Assembly: GCA_020721965.1 (NCBI GenBank)
Contig: DYLS01000025.1
Span: forward strand, 1 to 48,261
From: Blastopirellula marina
GTDB lineage: Bacteria; Planctomycetota; Planctomycetia; Pirellulales; Thermoguttaceae
Direction of reading: 5' to 3'
Length of the DNA stretch: 48,261 bases
The notes under the pieces are model-generated. The model did no database searches and was not told where the DNA came from. It worked only from the letters and a program-made list of their open reading frames with translations. A program made the position numbers and the translations under genes. Position 1 is the stretch's first letter, and each line of letters begins with the position of its first letter. This document shows positions 24,342 to 32,664 of this stretch, piece after piece.

Positions 24342-24635
24342 GGCGCCGTTCACGGCCTGCGACCGCAAAAGGCTACGATTCGCATTGGGCATCTATTGGA
24401 ACCTCTGACTGGACTTTTGCAACTTAGGGTCATGAGCTTCCCTCTTTCCTCGGGAGATCGCACGGCGAAGGAAGTTTCCCACGATAGCAGTTTTCCTCAT
24501 TTCTCTGCACTGCCCAGCACACCAGTTTTTCGTCCTCTCTCAGAGGGAAACGATCTGTTTGCAAAAGTCCACCTCGGAATATCTCTCGTTGTTTCACAAA
24601 ATCTTTTCCGTTCTAGCTCAGCCGTGAATGGTTAC
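24342..24635 (-). mobile_element. Old repeat element split by MITE copy C
   Basis: On the minus strand the element begins GTAACCATTCACGGCTGAGC (from 24635) and continues AACGGAAAAGATTTTGTGA, closely matching 46140 onward. After about 60 bp it is interrupted by the MITE and resumes with TCAGAGGTTCC, as in the 46.2 kb copy. A weak second end, GGCGCCGTTCACGG (24342-24355, 11 of 14 to the terminal consensus), may mark its other border. No coding capacity. Confidence 0.55.
24409..24572 (-). mobile_element. MITE-like element, copy C
   Basis: The 164-bp non-coding segment has ends CTGGACTTTTGCAAC and GTTTGCAAAAGTCCAC and 6-bp flanks CTCTGA (24403-24408) and CTCGGA (24573-24578), five of six identical. 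Its reverse complement aligns with the interior of copy B, so it is inserted in the opposite orientation. Confidence 0.75.
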
Positions 24636-24775
24636 GTTGATTTGAAAGGCCGAAGGTCGGTACACTGGTGGGACGCTGTGTGTGAAAAGCCGCCTGGGAA
24701 GAGCCGTGTGAGAATAATGTTTAACGACGGGTGGGGCCGTCGGAGTGCCTTTACCTCGAAAAAAGAGGCCTTGCC

Positions 24776-25486
24776 ATGAATGGGGGGGACTTTGATGTGG
24801 ATGGCCTGGCGGAATACTTGCACTTAACCCCGCAACAGGTGTTGCGCCTGGCCGATCGCGGGAAGATTCCAGCGCGAAAAGTCGCTGGTCAATGGCGGTT
24901 TTCCCCGGCCGAAATCCACCTTTGGCTGGAGCACAGGATTGGACTCTTGACCGATGACGAGGAACTGGTCGCGATGGAATCGCAGTTGCGCGATCATCGT
25001 GCCAGCGCCCAGGTGGTACGGATCGCAGAGTTGATGCCAGTTGAAGCGATTCAGGTCCCCTTGGCCGCGCGAACCCGCAATTCGGTAGTGCGGGCGATGA
25101 TCGAGCTGGCCTCGCAGACCGGCTGGCTTTGGGACCCGGAGACCTTGCGGGAGGCCGTCCTGGCCCGCGAGGAAATGCATCCCACGGCCTTGGAAAACGG
25201 CGTCGCACTGCTTCACCCACGCCGTCCGATGCCCAGCATCTTGGGGCAGGCATTCATCGCCTTCGGACGGACTGCAAGCGGGATTCCCTTCGGCAGCGAG
25301 AGCGGAACGCTCACGGACTGCTTTTTCCTGATCTGCTCGATCGACGAACGAAGCCATCTTCGTATCCTGGCCCGGCTGAGCCGCATATTGGGCGTCCCTC
25401 AATTTCTCCCCCGTTTACGCGAACTGGAGCAACCGAAGGATATCCGCAGTTGGGTCGCCGAGACGGAAAGTTGCCTGAACTCGTGA
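24776..25486 (+). CDS. HTH - PTS EIIA (PtsN-like) fusion protein
   Basis: The 236-residue protein joins two domains. Residues about 5-55 form an excisionase/MerR-type winged helix (DVDGLAEYLHLTPQQVLRLADRG, given as family pattern, then GQWRFSPAEIHLWLE). Residues about 85-232 resemble the type-2 EIIA/PtsN fold with the phospho-His site at His147 in ENGVALLHPRRP and a strand LTDCFFLICSIDE. The fold and His suggest phosphotransfer from HPr/NPr coupled to DNA binding, which is inference. No sugar permease or rpoN gene is nearby. ATG 24776 follows AGAGG at eight bases. An in-frame ATG at 24731 would add 15 residues without family likeness. Confidence 0.82.
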   Translation: MNGGDFDVDGLAEYLHLTPQQVLRLADRGKIPARKVAGQWRFSPAEIHLWLEHRIGLLTDDEELVAMESQLRDHRASAQVVRIAELMPVEAIQVPLAARTRNSVVRAMIELASQTGWLWDPETLREAVLAREEMHPTALENGVALLHPRRPMPSILGQAFIAFGRTASGIPFGSESGTLTDCFFLICSIDERSHLRILARLSRILGVPQFLPRLRELEQPKDIRSWVAETESCLNS

Positions 25487-25571
25487 GAAACCAGCGACGG
25501 CGAGGGGGCGCGGTCCGTTGACCCCCCCGGTAGGGACGATGGCACGCGTCCATCAGCCGCAGCGTCCCGCC

Positions 25572-25726
25572 CGGGCGACTTGTCCCGCAATCGCGCCTTG
25601 TCCTGCAATCGCGCCTTGTCCCGCCAGGGCGTCTTCTCCTGCCGGGACGCCTTGTCTCCCCGGGGCGTGTTGTTCCTCCAGGGCGTGTTGTTCCTCCAGG
25701 GCGTCTTATACTGCAAAGGCGTTTTC
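25572..25726. repeat. Exact-period 18-bp tandem array
   Basis: Eight and a half units of exactly 18 bp follow patterns such as ATCGCGCCTTGTCCTGCA and AGGGCGTGTTGTTCCTCC, drifting gradually from one to the other along the array. It starts 86 bp after the HTH-EIIA stop. Open frames cross it as hexapeptide repeats on both strands without ribosome-binding sites. The rest of the 25487-26098 gap holds no supported gene. Confidence 0.75.
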
Positions 25727-26098
25727 AAGAGATATTGCCAGGCCGCAAGGGGCATGTGCCCGACATGCAAAGGCAAGTGCTTCAGATATCGCTTCTTCAT
25801 CGCATGGCCGCCGCTTGATTGCCCTACCAATCCCCGCTGGAATCATGGAGGCGGCATGGCTAACATGGAGGCGCCCCGTTGCGATGGGCCGTGGCTCGCC
25901 GATGGGCTGTGGCCCGGCGAGGGATCGGCGGCGTAAAGGCCACGCTGCATTCGCGCGATCAAGCTCGTGCGGCGAAACCTGGTGACTCGTGTGGCGTAAG
26001 CGGGTGAAACCTAACGTCGCGACGGATTCACCGAAACGGAATGAGGCGGTCGGGACCGACGTATTCTGATGCATTTTGAGAAACGTGAGAGACCTACC

Positions 26099-27082
26099 AT
26101 GATTGGCCGCAATGTAAAGTTCGAGGGGGTGTTCGGCATGGGCCTGATGGGGCTTTTGGCGGCCAGTGCCGGTTGGATTTCCGCCGGAGTGAGCCACGGC
26201 GCGATTACTGCCGAAAAAACGGATCGTGGGGTGATCGTCGCGGTGGACGGTAAGTCTTTCGCGGAGTATCGCATCGATCTGGGGCCGAAGCCGATCGTCT
26301 GGCCCGTGATCGGCCCCACCGGCCTTTCCGTGACCCGGGACTATCCGATGGCCGACACGCCGGGCGAGACGCGGGACCATCCGCACCAACGGTCGCTGTG
26401 GTTTACGCATGGAAGTGTGAACGGTATCAGCTTTTGGGAAGAGGCGCCGGGCCGAGGGAGCATTCGCCATCGGGAATTCGTGCAGGTTCGGGGCGGACAA
26501 GATGCGGTGATCATGACCCGCAACGATTGGGTCACCCCGGACGATGAATGCCTCCTCCACGATACCCGACGGCTGCGGTTCGCGGCGCCGGGCGACGTGC
26601 GGCTCCTCGATTTCGATATCCGCTTGACGGCGGCACGCCCCGTCGTGTTTGGGGACACCAAGGAAGGGACGTTTGGAATCCGTGTCGCGGAAACGATCCG
26701 CGTGGATAGCAAAAAGGGTGGGCAAATCGTCAACAGCCACGGGGACCGGGATGGTGACGCATGGGGCAAACGGGCCGCCTGGGTCGATTACTCCGGTCCA
26801 GTCGGCGATTCCATCGTGGGGATCGCGGTATTGAATCATCCCGCCTCCTTTCGATTTCCAACGTATTGGCACGTCCGAACGTATGGATTGTTTGCTGCCA
26901 ACCCCTTCGGTCAACACGACTTTGAGCGCATGCAGGATGTGGATGGTTCGTATCGCCTGGCCGAGGGGGAGTCGCTCGTCCTGCACTACCGCGTGATTCT
27001 GCACCGCGGGCGCGCCGACGAGGCGGGCATCGCCGAGAAGTTCGCCCAATACGCGGCGGAAGACCCCGCCGAGATTCCGTAG
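26099..27082 (+). CDS. DUF6807 (PmoA-type) secreted protein
   Basis: The 327-residue protein has a signal-peptide-like N-terminus (hydrophobic part about 9-30). It then shows the DUF6807/PmoA family pattern: DHPHQRSLWFTHGSVNGISFW, GDTKEGTFGIRVAETIRV, and HPASFRFPTYWHVRTYGLFAANPFG written as separate family blocks. This family is abundant in Planctomycetes and Bacteroidetes. Despite the PmoA name it is not the membrane methane monooxygenase subunit; many members occur with sugar-processing genes. The catalytic role is unproven. ATG 26099 has GAGAG eight bases upstream; ATG 26069 is the alternative. It precedes the tRNA-tuf block by 220 bp. Confidence 0.78.
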   Translation: MIGRNVKFEGVFGMGLMGLLAASAGWISAGVSHGAITAEKTDRGVIVAVDGKSFAEYRIDLGPKPIVWPVIGPTGLSVTRDYPMADTPGETRDHPHQRSLWFTHGSVNGISFWEEAPGRGSIRHREFVQVRGGQDAVIMTRNDWVTPDDECLLHDTRRLRFAAPGDVRLLDFDIRLTAARPVVFGDTKEGTFGIRVAETIRVDSKKGGQIVNSHGDRDGDAWGKRAAWVDYSGPVGDSIVGIAVLNHPASFRFPTYWHVRTYGLFAANPFGQHDFERMQDVDGSYRLAEGESLVLHYRVILHRGRADEAGIAEKFAQYAAEDPAEIP

Positions 27083-27247
27083 CAGTCAGGCTTCGAGCCT
27101 GGTTAGGCTTTTGCTGCCTTTCGGGTGAGGTGGCTCGCTCGACAGGATGCTGGAGATGTCCTCCGCGCCGCGTCGTGATGGACCATCGCGAATAACCCGT
27201 TCCCCCACTATTGGCGGGGTGCCATCAAGGCGTGCTGGAGAGACGCC

Positions 27248-27277
27248 TTGCAAACTGCTATGTTCATTCGCTATACT
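27248..27277 (+). promoter_or_regulatory. Promoter of the tRNA-tuf cluster
   Basis: TTGCAA (27248-27253) and TATACT (27272-27277) with an 18-bp spacer lie 26 bp before the first tRNA. Position and quality suggest the main promoter of the tRNA-Thr operon. Confidence 0.65.
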
Positions 27278-27303
27278 AACCAGTTCCGATGGATGCCCAC
27301 TCC

Positions 27304-27376
27304 GCTAGCGTAGCTCAATTGGCAGAGCGGCTGACTTGTAATCAGCAGGTTGTGGGTTCGAGCCCCACCGTTAGCT
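27304..27376 (+). tRNA. tRNA-Thr (anticodon UGU)
   Basis: Seventy-three bases fold as a full cloverleaf. The acceptor GCTAGCG pairs with CGTTAGC (one G-T pair), and the anticodon stem GCTGA/TCAGC encloses CTTGTAA with TGT at 27337-27339. The T arm holds GGTTCGAGCCC. The 3' CCA is not encoded. It is the first gene of the Thr-Tyr-Gly-Thr-tuf order common in bacteria. Confidence 0.95.
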
Positions 27377-27478
27377 CTGGCCTGGAATGAGCGCGGGCGG
27401 CGAAGGCGGCTTCGGCCTGGGACCGGCTTCCGGCACGCTGTCGGCGGGTGAGGTCGCGGGCAAGAGATTCGTTTCCTT

Positions 27479-27560
27479 GGGGGGTTTCCCGAGTGGTCAA
27501 AGGGGTCAGACTGTAAATCTGATGGCACTGCCTTCGCAGGTTCAAATCCTGCACCCCCCA
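27479..27560 (+). tRNA. tRNA-Tyr (anticodon GUA)
   Basis: Eighty-two bases with a long variable arm, as expected for a class II tRNA. The acceptor GGGGGGT pairs with ACCCCCC. The anticodon loop CTGTAAA gives GUA, and the T arm has GGTTCAAATCC. The CCA end is not encoded. Confidence 0.95.
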
Positions 27561-27601
27561 CTTTTACGCCGCGCAAACCTTGGGTAAGAATTCAGTGGAG
27601 C

Positions 27602-27629
27602 TTGACAGCCGCAGGCGATATGGGACAAT
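27602..27629 (+). promoter_or_regulatory. Probable internal promoter before tRNA-Gly
   Basis: TTGACA (27602-27607) is followed after 16 bp by GACAAT (27624-27629); CAATAT two bases later is an alternative -10. It would give tRNA-Gly, tRNA-Thr and tuf a second start. Confidence 0.5.
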
Positions 27630-27721
27630 ATGCGCTTTTCCTGCTATTTTGGAAAAGGTAATGCGTGTCCCGTCCGCTTGTGGATTGTGGTGGGATAGAT
27701 AGGCGTCGTTCTCCCAGCCAT

Positions 27722-27792
27722 GCGGGTGTAGCTCAACGGTAGAGCAGTAGCCTTCCAAGCTATTGACGGGGGTTCGACTCCCCTCACCCGCT
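27722..27792 (+). tRNA. tRNA-Gly (anticodon UCC)
   Basis: Seventy-one bases form a cloverleaf. The acceptor GCGGGTG pairs with CACCCGC, the anticodon loop CTTCCAA gives UCC, and the T arm is GGGGTTCGACTCCCC. Confidence 0.95.
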
Positions 27793-27938
27793 CCTCCGTT
27801 GACGGCCTTGCCCTGCGAGGTCGGTCAAAGGTTTGGCGGCGGGGTGTCGTGAAGGGGGGCGTGAAAACGGTGATGCAGCGCCGGTGCGTTTGGGGGAAGA
27901 CCGCCCATGCCTGCCGGTGCAGGCGTTAACGATCGGTC

Positions 27939-28011
<73 letters not shown>

Positions 28012-28094
28012 CTTGGACTCGGTAAGCCGGACCGGCGGCGAGCCAGGCAGCATTCAGGTATCCGCTTTTTCAGTAGAACGGAGACTTAGGACGA

Positions 28095-29294
28095 ATGGCT
28101 AAGGACGTATTTGTTCGGTCAAAGCCCCACGTGAACGTGGGCACCATCGGCCACATCGACCATGGCAAGACGACCCTGACGGGCGCCATTTTGTCGGTCC
28201 AATCCAAGAAGGGGTTGGCCTCCTTCAAGTCATACGCCGACATTGCCAAGGGCGGTACGGTCCGGGACGCGACGAAGACGGTGACGATCCACGTAGCGCA
28301 CGTGGAGTATGAAACCGCGGCTCGCCACTATGCCCATATCGACTGCCCGGGCCACGCCGACTTCATCAAAAACATGATCACCGGCGCCGCTCAGATGGAT
28401 GGTGCGATTTTGGTGGTATCGGCCGCCGACGGCCCCATGCCGCAGACTCGCGAGCACGTTCTGCTGGCACGCCAGGTAAACGTCCCCGCCATCGTCGTCT
28501 TCCTCAACAAGGTCGATCTGGTCGACGACCCCGAGCTGCTCGACCTGGTGGAGATGGAATTGCGCGATCTTTTGAACAAGTACGACTTCCCGGGCGACGA
28601 GATCCCGATCATTCGTGGGAACGCCTTGGCCGCCTACCAGAATCCGGAAGATCCCGAGAAGAACAAGTGCATCCAAGAGTTGATGGATGCCATTGATAGC
28701 TACATTCCGGAGCCGGCCCGGGCCGTTGACAAGTCCTTCTTGATGGCCGTTGAGGACGTCTTCTCGATTGAAGGCCGCGGTACCGTGGCGACCGGGCGTA
28801 TCGAGCAAGGGGTCATCAGGCCTAGTGACGAGGTTGAAATTGTCGGCTTTTCGCGCGAGTCCCGGAAGACGGTCTGCACCAGCGTGGAAATGTTCAATAA
28901 GACCCTGGAAGAGGGTATCGCCGGCGACAACGTCGGCTGCCTCCTGCGGGGCATCAAACGCGATGAAATCGAGCGTGGGCAGGTGTTGGCCAAGCCTGGC
29001 TCCATTACACCGCACACCGAATTCGAGGCCGAGGTTTATATCCTCTCCAAGGAAGAGGGTGGGCGGCATACCCCTATTTTCGCGGGTTATCGGCCACAGT
29101 TCTACTTCCGGACCACGGACGTGACGGGCGAATTGAATCTGCTGGGTGGTGCTGAGATGTGCCTGCCTGGCGAGAACGTCAAGATCAAGGTGAGCCTGAT
29201 CTCGCCCGTGGCCATGCAGGAAAATCTGCGGTTCGCCATCCGAGAAGGGGGGCGGACGGTGGGTTCCGGCGTGGTCACCAAGGTCTTGAAGTAG
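28095..29294 (+). CDS. tuf: Elongation factor Tu
   Basis: The 399-residue GTPase delivers aminoacyl-tRNA to the ribosome. G1 GHIDHGKT (19-26), G3 DCPGH and G4 NKVD are intact, and domains 2-3 ([39 protein letters not shown] as separate blocks, [19 protein letters not shown]) are standard. Switch I is unusual: residues 52-65 read [14 protein letters not shown] instead of the common APEEKARGITI. From memory this form is typical of planctomycetes and is a strong lineage signal. The gene sits between tRNA-Thr and tRNA-Trp ahead of secE, as tufB does in many bacteria. There is no second tuf after fusA in this window. Confidence 0.98.
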   Translation: MAKDVFVRSKPHVNVGTIGHIDHGKTTLTGAILSVQSKKGLASFKSYADIAKGGTVRDATKTVTIHVAHVEYETAARHYAHIDCPGHADFIKNMITGAAQMDGAILVVSAADGPMPQTREHVLLARQVNVPAIVVFLNKVDLVDDPELLDLVEMELRDLLNKYDFPGDEIPIIRGNALAAYQNPEDPEKNKCIQELMDAIDSYIPEPARAVDKSFLMAVEDVFSIEGRGTVATGRIEQGVIRPSDEVEIVGFSRESRKTVCTSVEMFNKTLEEGIAGDNVGCLLRGIKRDEIERGQVLAKPGSITPHTEFEAEVYILSKEEGGRHTPIFAGYRPQFYFRTTDVTGELNLLGGAEMCLPGENVKIKVSLISPVAMQENLRFAIREGGRTVGSGVVTKVLK

Positions 29295-29466
29295 TGTCAA
29301 GGCCGTTTTCCGCCGTCCAAACGGGGAACGCTATCGGGTTGTGATTCCAGCGTTCGGATTGACGAAGACCACTACGGATCGGCAAAATGAGTGAGCCGTG
29401 GTGGAGCTGAGAATGATGGCTCGTGTCCGGGTCGGGCGGCGACTCAGCTAACCGTCCGGATAGGGT

Positions 29467-29539
29467 AGGGGTGTAGCTCAATTGGTAGAGCACTGGTCTC
29501 CAAAACCAGCGGTTGGGAGTTCGAGTCTCTCCGCCCCTG
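29467..29539 (+). tRNA. tRNA-Trp (anticodon CCA)
   Basis: Seventy-three bases form a cloverleaf. The acceptor AGGGGTG pairs with CGCCCCT (including G-T pairing), and the anticodon loop CTCCAAA gives CCA. It lies between tuf and secE, its usual place. Confidence 0.95.
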
Positions 29540-29607
29540 TTGGATGACGAATACGGAGAGCCTAGCGAGGGCTGAGCGCTCTTGCCTTTGTGTCGGGTTT
29601 TTCGCGA

Positions 29608-30054
29608 ATGCTTCAAGTCGCCAGCAATCGAAAGAATTACGGCGTGAACGCCTTTTTGCAAGAACTGTTCCGTGCGACGATCTACAAGAGGAATCAGGGA
29701 CGCCTTGTCCGGCAGGGCACGTTTGCCGCGATTCTGGTCGTGGTGGCTTTTGGGGCGTGGCGATTGGGCCTGACCCTGGGAACTTGGGGGCTGGGGCTGG
29801 AGTGGCAGTTCGGAATACCTGCCGTGCTGGTCGCCGTAGGGGCTTGGGTGGCCTTTCGGCTCATGAATGTGATGGAAGTGGCGGATTTCCTCATCTCCGT
29901 GGAGGCGGAAATGAGGAAGGTCTCCTGGCCGAAGAGGCCGGAATTGATTCGCGGCTGCGTGGTGGTTCTGGTGGTGATTTTCTCGCTGTCGTTGATCCTG
30001 ACAGTTTACGACTTGTTCTGGCGGTCCTTCTTTGGTTGGCTCAACATCTATTGA
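29608..30054 (+). CDS. secE: Preprotein translocase subunit SecE
   Basis: The 148-residue protein is longer than minimal SecE (about 60 residues). Its C-terminal third holds the conserved amphipathic helix and membrane segment (AEMRKVSWPKRPELIRGCVVV, here cut to the family core EMRKVSWPKRPE, then about 20 hydrophobic residues). Two further hydrophobic stretches upstream (about 40-60 and 72-90) give three membrane segments in all, as in the long E. coli form. It works in the SecYEG channel. ATG 29608 is used; a GTG at 29590 is possible. The position before nusG supports the call. Confidence 0.93.
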   Translation: MLQVASNRKNYGVNAFLQELFRATIYKRNQGRLVRQGTFAAILVVVAFGAWRLGLTLGTWGLGLEWQFGIPAVLVAVGAWVAFRLMNVMEVADFLISVEAEMRKVSWPKRPELIRGCVVVLVVIFSLSLILTVYDLFWRSFFGWLNIY

Positions 30055-30222
30055 GGTCGTAATCAATCGAGGCCGCTCAGACCCCAGTTAACCAGTTAAG
30101 GGGTGATCTTCGCCGCGAGATGCTCGCCCGTATAGCACGCCCGGAGGTGGCTGATCGATAGTAGGTTGCATCGACGGTTGGCGAGAGAATGGAAAAAGAT
30201 GGGATCGGGCTTGTGGTGGGGT

Positions 30223-30251
30223 TTGCGATCCGTCGCGCAATTCAGTACAAT
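30223..30251 (+). promoter_or_regulatory. Probable promoter of nusG
   Basis: TTGCGA (30223-30228) and TACAAT (30246-30251) are spaced by 17 bp within the 296-bp secE-nusG gap, about 100 bp before the nusG start. Nothing else was recognised in that gap. Confidence 0.55.
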
Positions 30252-30350
30252 ATCGGGTTCCCGCCTTCTCTTCGCTGATCGGCGACTTCTGCGAGGCGAG
30301 ATCCCAAACCCTTCGGCAGTTCATTTGGACTTCACGTGTGGATGGAATAG

Positions 30351-31124
30351 ATGACCCTGGACCCCGAAAACCTGTCTGACCCGGAAGAAAGCCAGCAGCC
30401 CGTCGAGCTGACTGCGGAGGCCGGGCGTGGAGCAGATGGTGGCGTCCTGGACGATGCCGAGGAGGGTCGTGCCACGGAATCTGCCGTGGAAACGGCGGGG
30501 AACGATGAAGAAGCAGGGGAGTATAAAGAAGCAGCCGAGATAAAGTCCGGTGATCCCGCTGGCAGCCAGGGTGGCGGTGAGGTCCCGGCGAAAGAGTGGT
30601 ATATCCTCAAGGTGCAAACAAACCGCGAGGACACGATCCGAGATGCGCTGGTGCGAAGGATCAAAATCGCCGGGCTGGATCACCTGTTCGGCGAAGCGAT
30701 CGTTCCTGTAGAAAAGGTCACGGAGTTCAAGGGCGGCCGAAAAAGGGTTATTCGGCGCAAGCTTTACCCGGGTTATATCGTGGTGCAGATGGCTCTGACC
30801 GACGAGGCGTGGTTTATGGTTAGGGAAACGCCCGGGATCGGCGATTTCGCCGGTGCCATTGGTCGTCCAACCCCGCTGTTGCCGCACGAGGTGGGGCGGA
30901 TTCTGGCCAAAGCAGCCGAGGAAAAAGCCGAAGAGGCCCCGCGATTGAAGATAGGCTTCAATGTGGGCGACCGCGTGAAAATCAACGATGGGCCATTCGC
31001 AACGTTCGATGGCGATGTGTCGGGCATCGACGAGGCGAATGGTCGCGTGACGGTAGTGATTAGCATCTTCGGCAGGAGCACTCCGGTTGAGCTGGAGTAC
31101 TGGCAAATCGAGCGGATCGCCTGA
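30351..31124 (+). CDS. nusG: Transcription termination/antitermination protein NusG
   Basis: The 257-residue protein has a standard NGN domain from about 82 (KEWYILKVQTNREDTIRDAL, RKLYPGYIVVQMALTDEAW, ETPGIGDFAGA) and a C-terminal KOW domain (FNVGDRVKINDGPFATFDGDV). It binds RNA polymerase and links it to Rho or ribosomal S10. The first 80 residues are an acidic, Gly/Ala-rich, probably disordered extension with no counterpart in E. coli NusG (181 residues). The order secE-nusG-rplK is conserved. Confidence 0.97.
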   Translation: MTLDPENLSDPEESQQPVELTAEAGRGADGGVLDDAEEGRATESAVETAGNDEEAGEYKEAAEIKSGDPAGSQGGGEVPAKEWYILKVQTNREDTIRDALVRRIKIAGLDHLFGEAIVPVEKVTEFKGGRKRVIRRKLYPGYIVVQMALTDEAWFMVRETPGIGDFAGAIGRPTPLLPHEVGRILAKAAEEKAEEAPRLKIGFNVGDRVKINDGPFATFDGDVSGIDEANGRVTVVISIFGRSTPVELEYWQIERIA

Positions 31125-31208
31125 CCCCAGGGGCCGGGTTGTAGGTTGCCCTTGTTGGGTTAAATTCGGGCGGGATATCCGAATATCTGGCAATCTGGTA
31201 TCTGGAAA

Positions 31209-31256
31209 TCTGGCGCTAAGTAACACAGGCGATCTGGCGCTAAATAACACACTGGA
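31209..31256 (+). repeat. Two 24-bp direct repeats in the rplK leader
   Basis: TCTGGCGCTAAGTAACACAG plus four bases is repeated with few changes at 31233-31256, immediately before the rplK start codon region. Shorter TATCTGG copies precede it (31184-31205). It lies in the mRNA leader, so it could affect rplK translation. Confidence 0.55.
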
Positions 31257-31264
31257 TTGGTAGC

Positions 31265-31690
31265 ATGGCAAAACAACTGATGGGCATCGCGCGATTTCAC
31301 GTCCCGGGTGGGCAAGCAACGCCGGCTCCCCCCGTGGGCACTTCGTTGGGACGGTTTGGTATCAACCTCGGCCAATTCGTGCAGCAATTCAACGAGCGGA
31401 CGCGGCAGCATCTGGGGATGCGAATCCCGGTCGTCGTTCGGGTCTATAACGACCGTAGCTTCGAGCTGGAGACGAAAAGCCCCGTCGCTGCTGATTTGTT
31501 GAAGCAAGCCGCCGGGATTGCCAAAGGTGCATCCAACCCGCCCAGAGAAAAGGTCGGTAAGGTTACACGTGCCCAAATCGAGGAAATCGCCAAGGTCAAA
31601 ATGAGCGACCTGAACGCTCGGGACATGGACCATGCGGTCCGAATTTTGGCCGGCAGCGCGCGAAGCATGGGGCTGGATGTCGTCGACTGA
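31265..31690 (+). CDS. rplK: 50S ribosomal protein L11
   Basis: The 141 residues have the usual L11 length and both domains: PGGQATPAPPVGTSLGRFGIN at the N-terminus and the rRNA-binding C-terminal part (IEEIAKVKMSDLNARDMDHAV, shortened family core, ending GSARSMGLDVVD). It forms the GTPase-associated centre with 23S rRNA and the L10-L12 stalk. It follows nusG, as usual. The gap of 184 bp to rplA is longer than in most bacteria. Confidence 0.98.
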   Translation: MAKQLMGIARFHVPGGQATPAPPVGTSLGRFGINLGQFVQQFNERTRQHLGMRIPVVVRVYNDRSFELETKSPVAADLLKQAAGIAKGASNPPREKVGKVTRAQIEEIAKVKMSDLNARDMDHAVRILAGSARSMGLDVVD

Positions 31691-31874
31691 TGGCGCCGGG
31701 CGGCGCAAAGGTTGAAATTGGCGAAAAAGCATTGGCGGGAATCTCTGGTTTTTCCCGAGTATCGATTCGAATACCGACTCGCGATATTGGCGTAGCTAAG
31801 TTTTTGGATTTTACCGCCGAGCCGCCTCGCTGCAGCGTGTGCCACGGCGGGAGAGCCGAAGAGGTTCGACACTT

Positions 31875-32555
31875 ATGGTGAAGGATTCTAAACTCTATAA
31901 ATCGATGGCGGAGAAGGTGCCGGCTAAGAACCCGCTCGCTTTGCCGGAGGCCGTCAAGCTTCTCAAGACGTTCGACAAACGCAAATTCGATCAAACCGTG
32001 GAGATCGCGATCCGCACGGGGATTGATCCGCGGCAGGCCGATCAAATCGTGCGGGGATCGGTCGTTCTGCCGCACGGTTTGGGCAAGACGCTGCGCGTCG
32101 TGGTCTTCGCCAAGGGGGATCGGTTGGACGAGGCCAAAGCGGCGGGCGCGGATGAGGTGGGCGGGCCCGAGCTGGCCGACAAGATCAAGGGCGGCTGGCT
32201 GGAATTCGACGTCTGCATCGCCGCTCCGGACATGATGGGGATCGTCGGTCCTTTGGGGAAGGTCTTGGGGCCTCGCGGTTTGATGCCGTCCCCTCGCGCT
32301 GGCACGGTCACGCCGGATGTGGCAAAGGCGGTCAAAGAGTACAAGGCCGGTAAGGTCGAGTTCCGAAATGATTCCGGCGGGAACGTTCATGCCCCGGTGG
32401 GAAAGATTCGTTTCGACGAGCAAAAGCTGGTCGAAAACATTCAGGCTTTCATTGACTATGTGGTGGGTTTGAAGCCGGCATCGGTCAAGGGGCAATATAT
32501 TCGGGGGATCAGCATCTCGGCCACCATGAGTCCCAGCATTCGCGTCAGCCGGTGA
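31875..32555 (+). CDS. rplA: 50S ribosomal protein L1
   Basis: The 226-residue protein shows L1 hallmarks: [20 protein letters not shown], the [19 protein letters not shown] stretch, and the loop [20 protein letters not shown] that contacts 23S rRNA. It builds the L1 stalk and usually represses its own operon's translation. ATG 31875 gives the standard start [11 protein letters not shown]; an upstream GTG at 31839 adds 12 atypical residues. No L1-binding site was identified in the leader. Confidence 0.98.
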   Translation: MVKDSKLYKSMAEKVPAKNPLALPEAVKLLKTFDKRKFDQTVEIAIRTGIDPRQADQIVRGSVVLPHGLGKTLRVVVFAKGDRLDEAKAAGADEVGGPELADKIKGGWLEFDVCIAAPDMMGIVGPLGKVLGPRGLMPSPRAGTVTPDVAKAVKEYKAGKVEFRNDSGGNVHAPVGKIRFDEQKLVENIQAFIDYVVGLKPASVKGQYIRGISISATMSPSIRVSR

Positions 32556-32664
32556 GCGGCGGTTGGCCTCGGCAGACAATGGGCTGGGACTCCGCAAGCC
32601 GCCGTTGGTGGGATGGCCCGAGTAAGGGCGTGGGTACAAATTCAACGCGTGGACACTCGCTACC

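Noticed and set aside
25399-25830. Minus-strand open frame with hexapeptide repeats after an MKKRYLKHL start
   Set aside because: The repeats come from the 18-bp array, which is open on both strands because 18 is divisible by three. There is no ribosome-binding site and no family likeness.
29295-29330. Possible terminator after tuf
   Set aside because: A weak CCGTTT/AAACGG pairing exists but no T run follows, and tRNA-Trp and secE lie close downstream.
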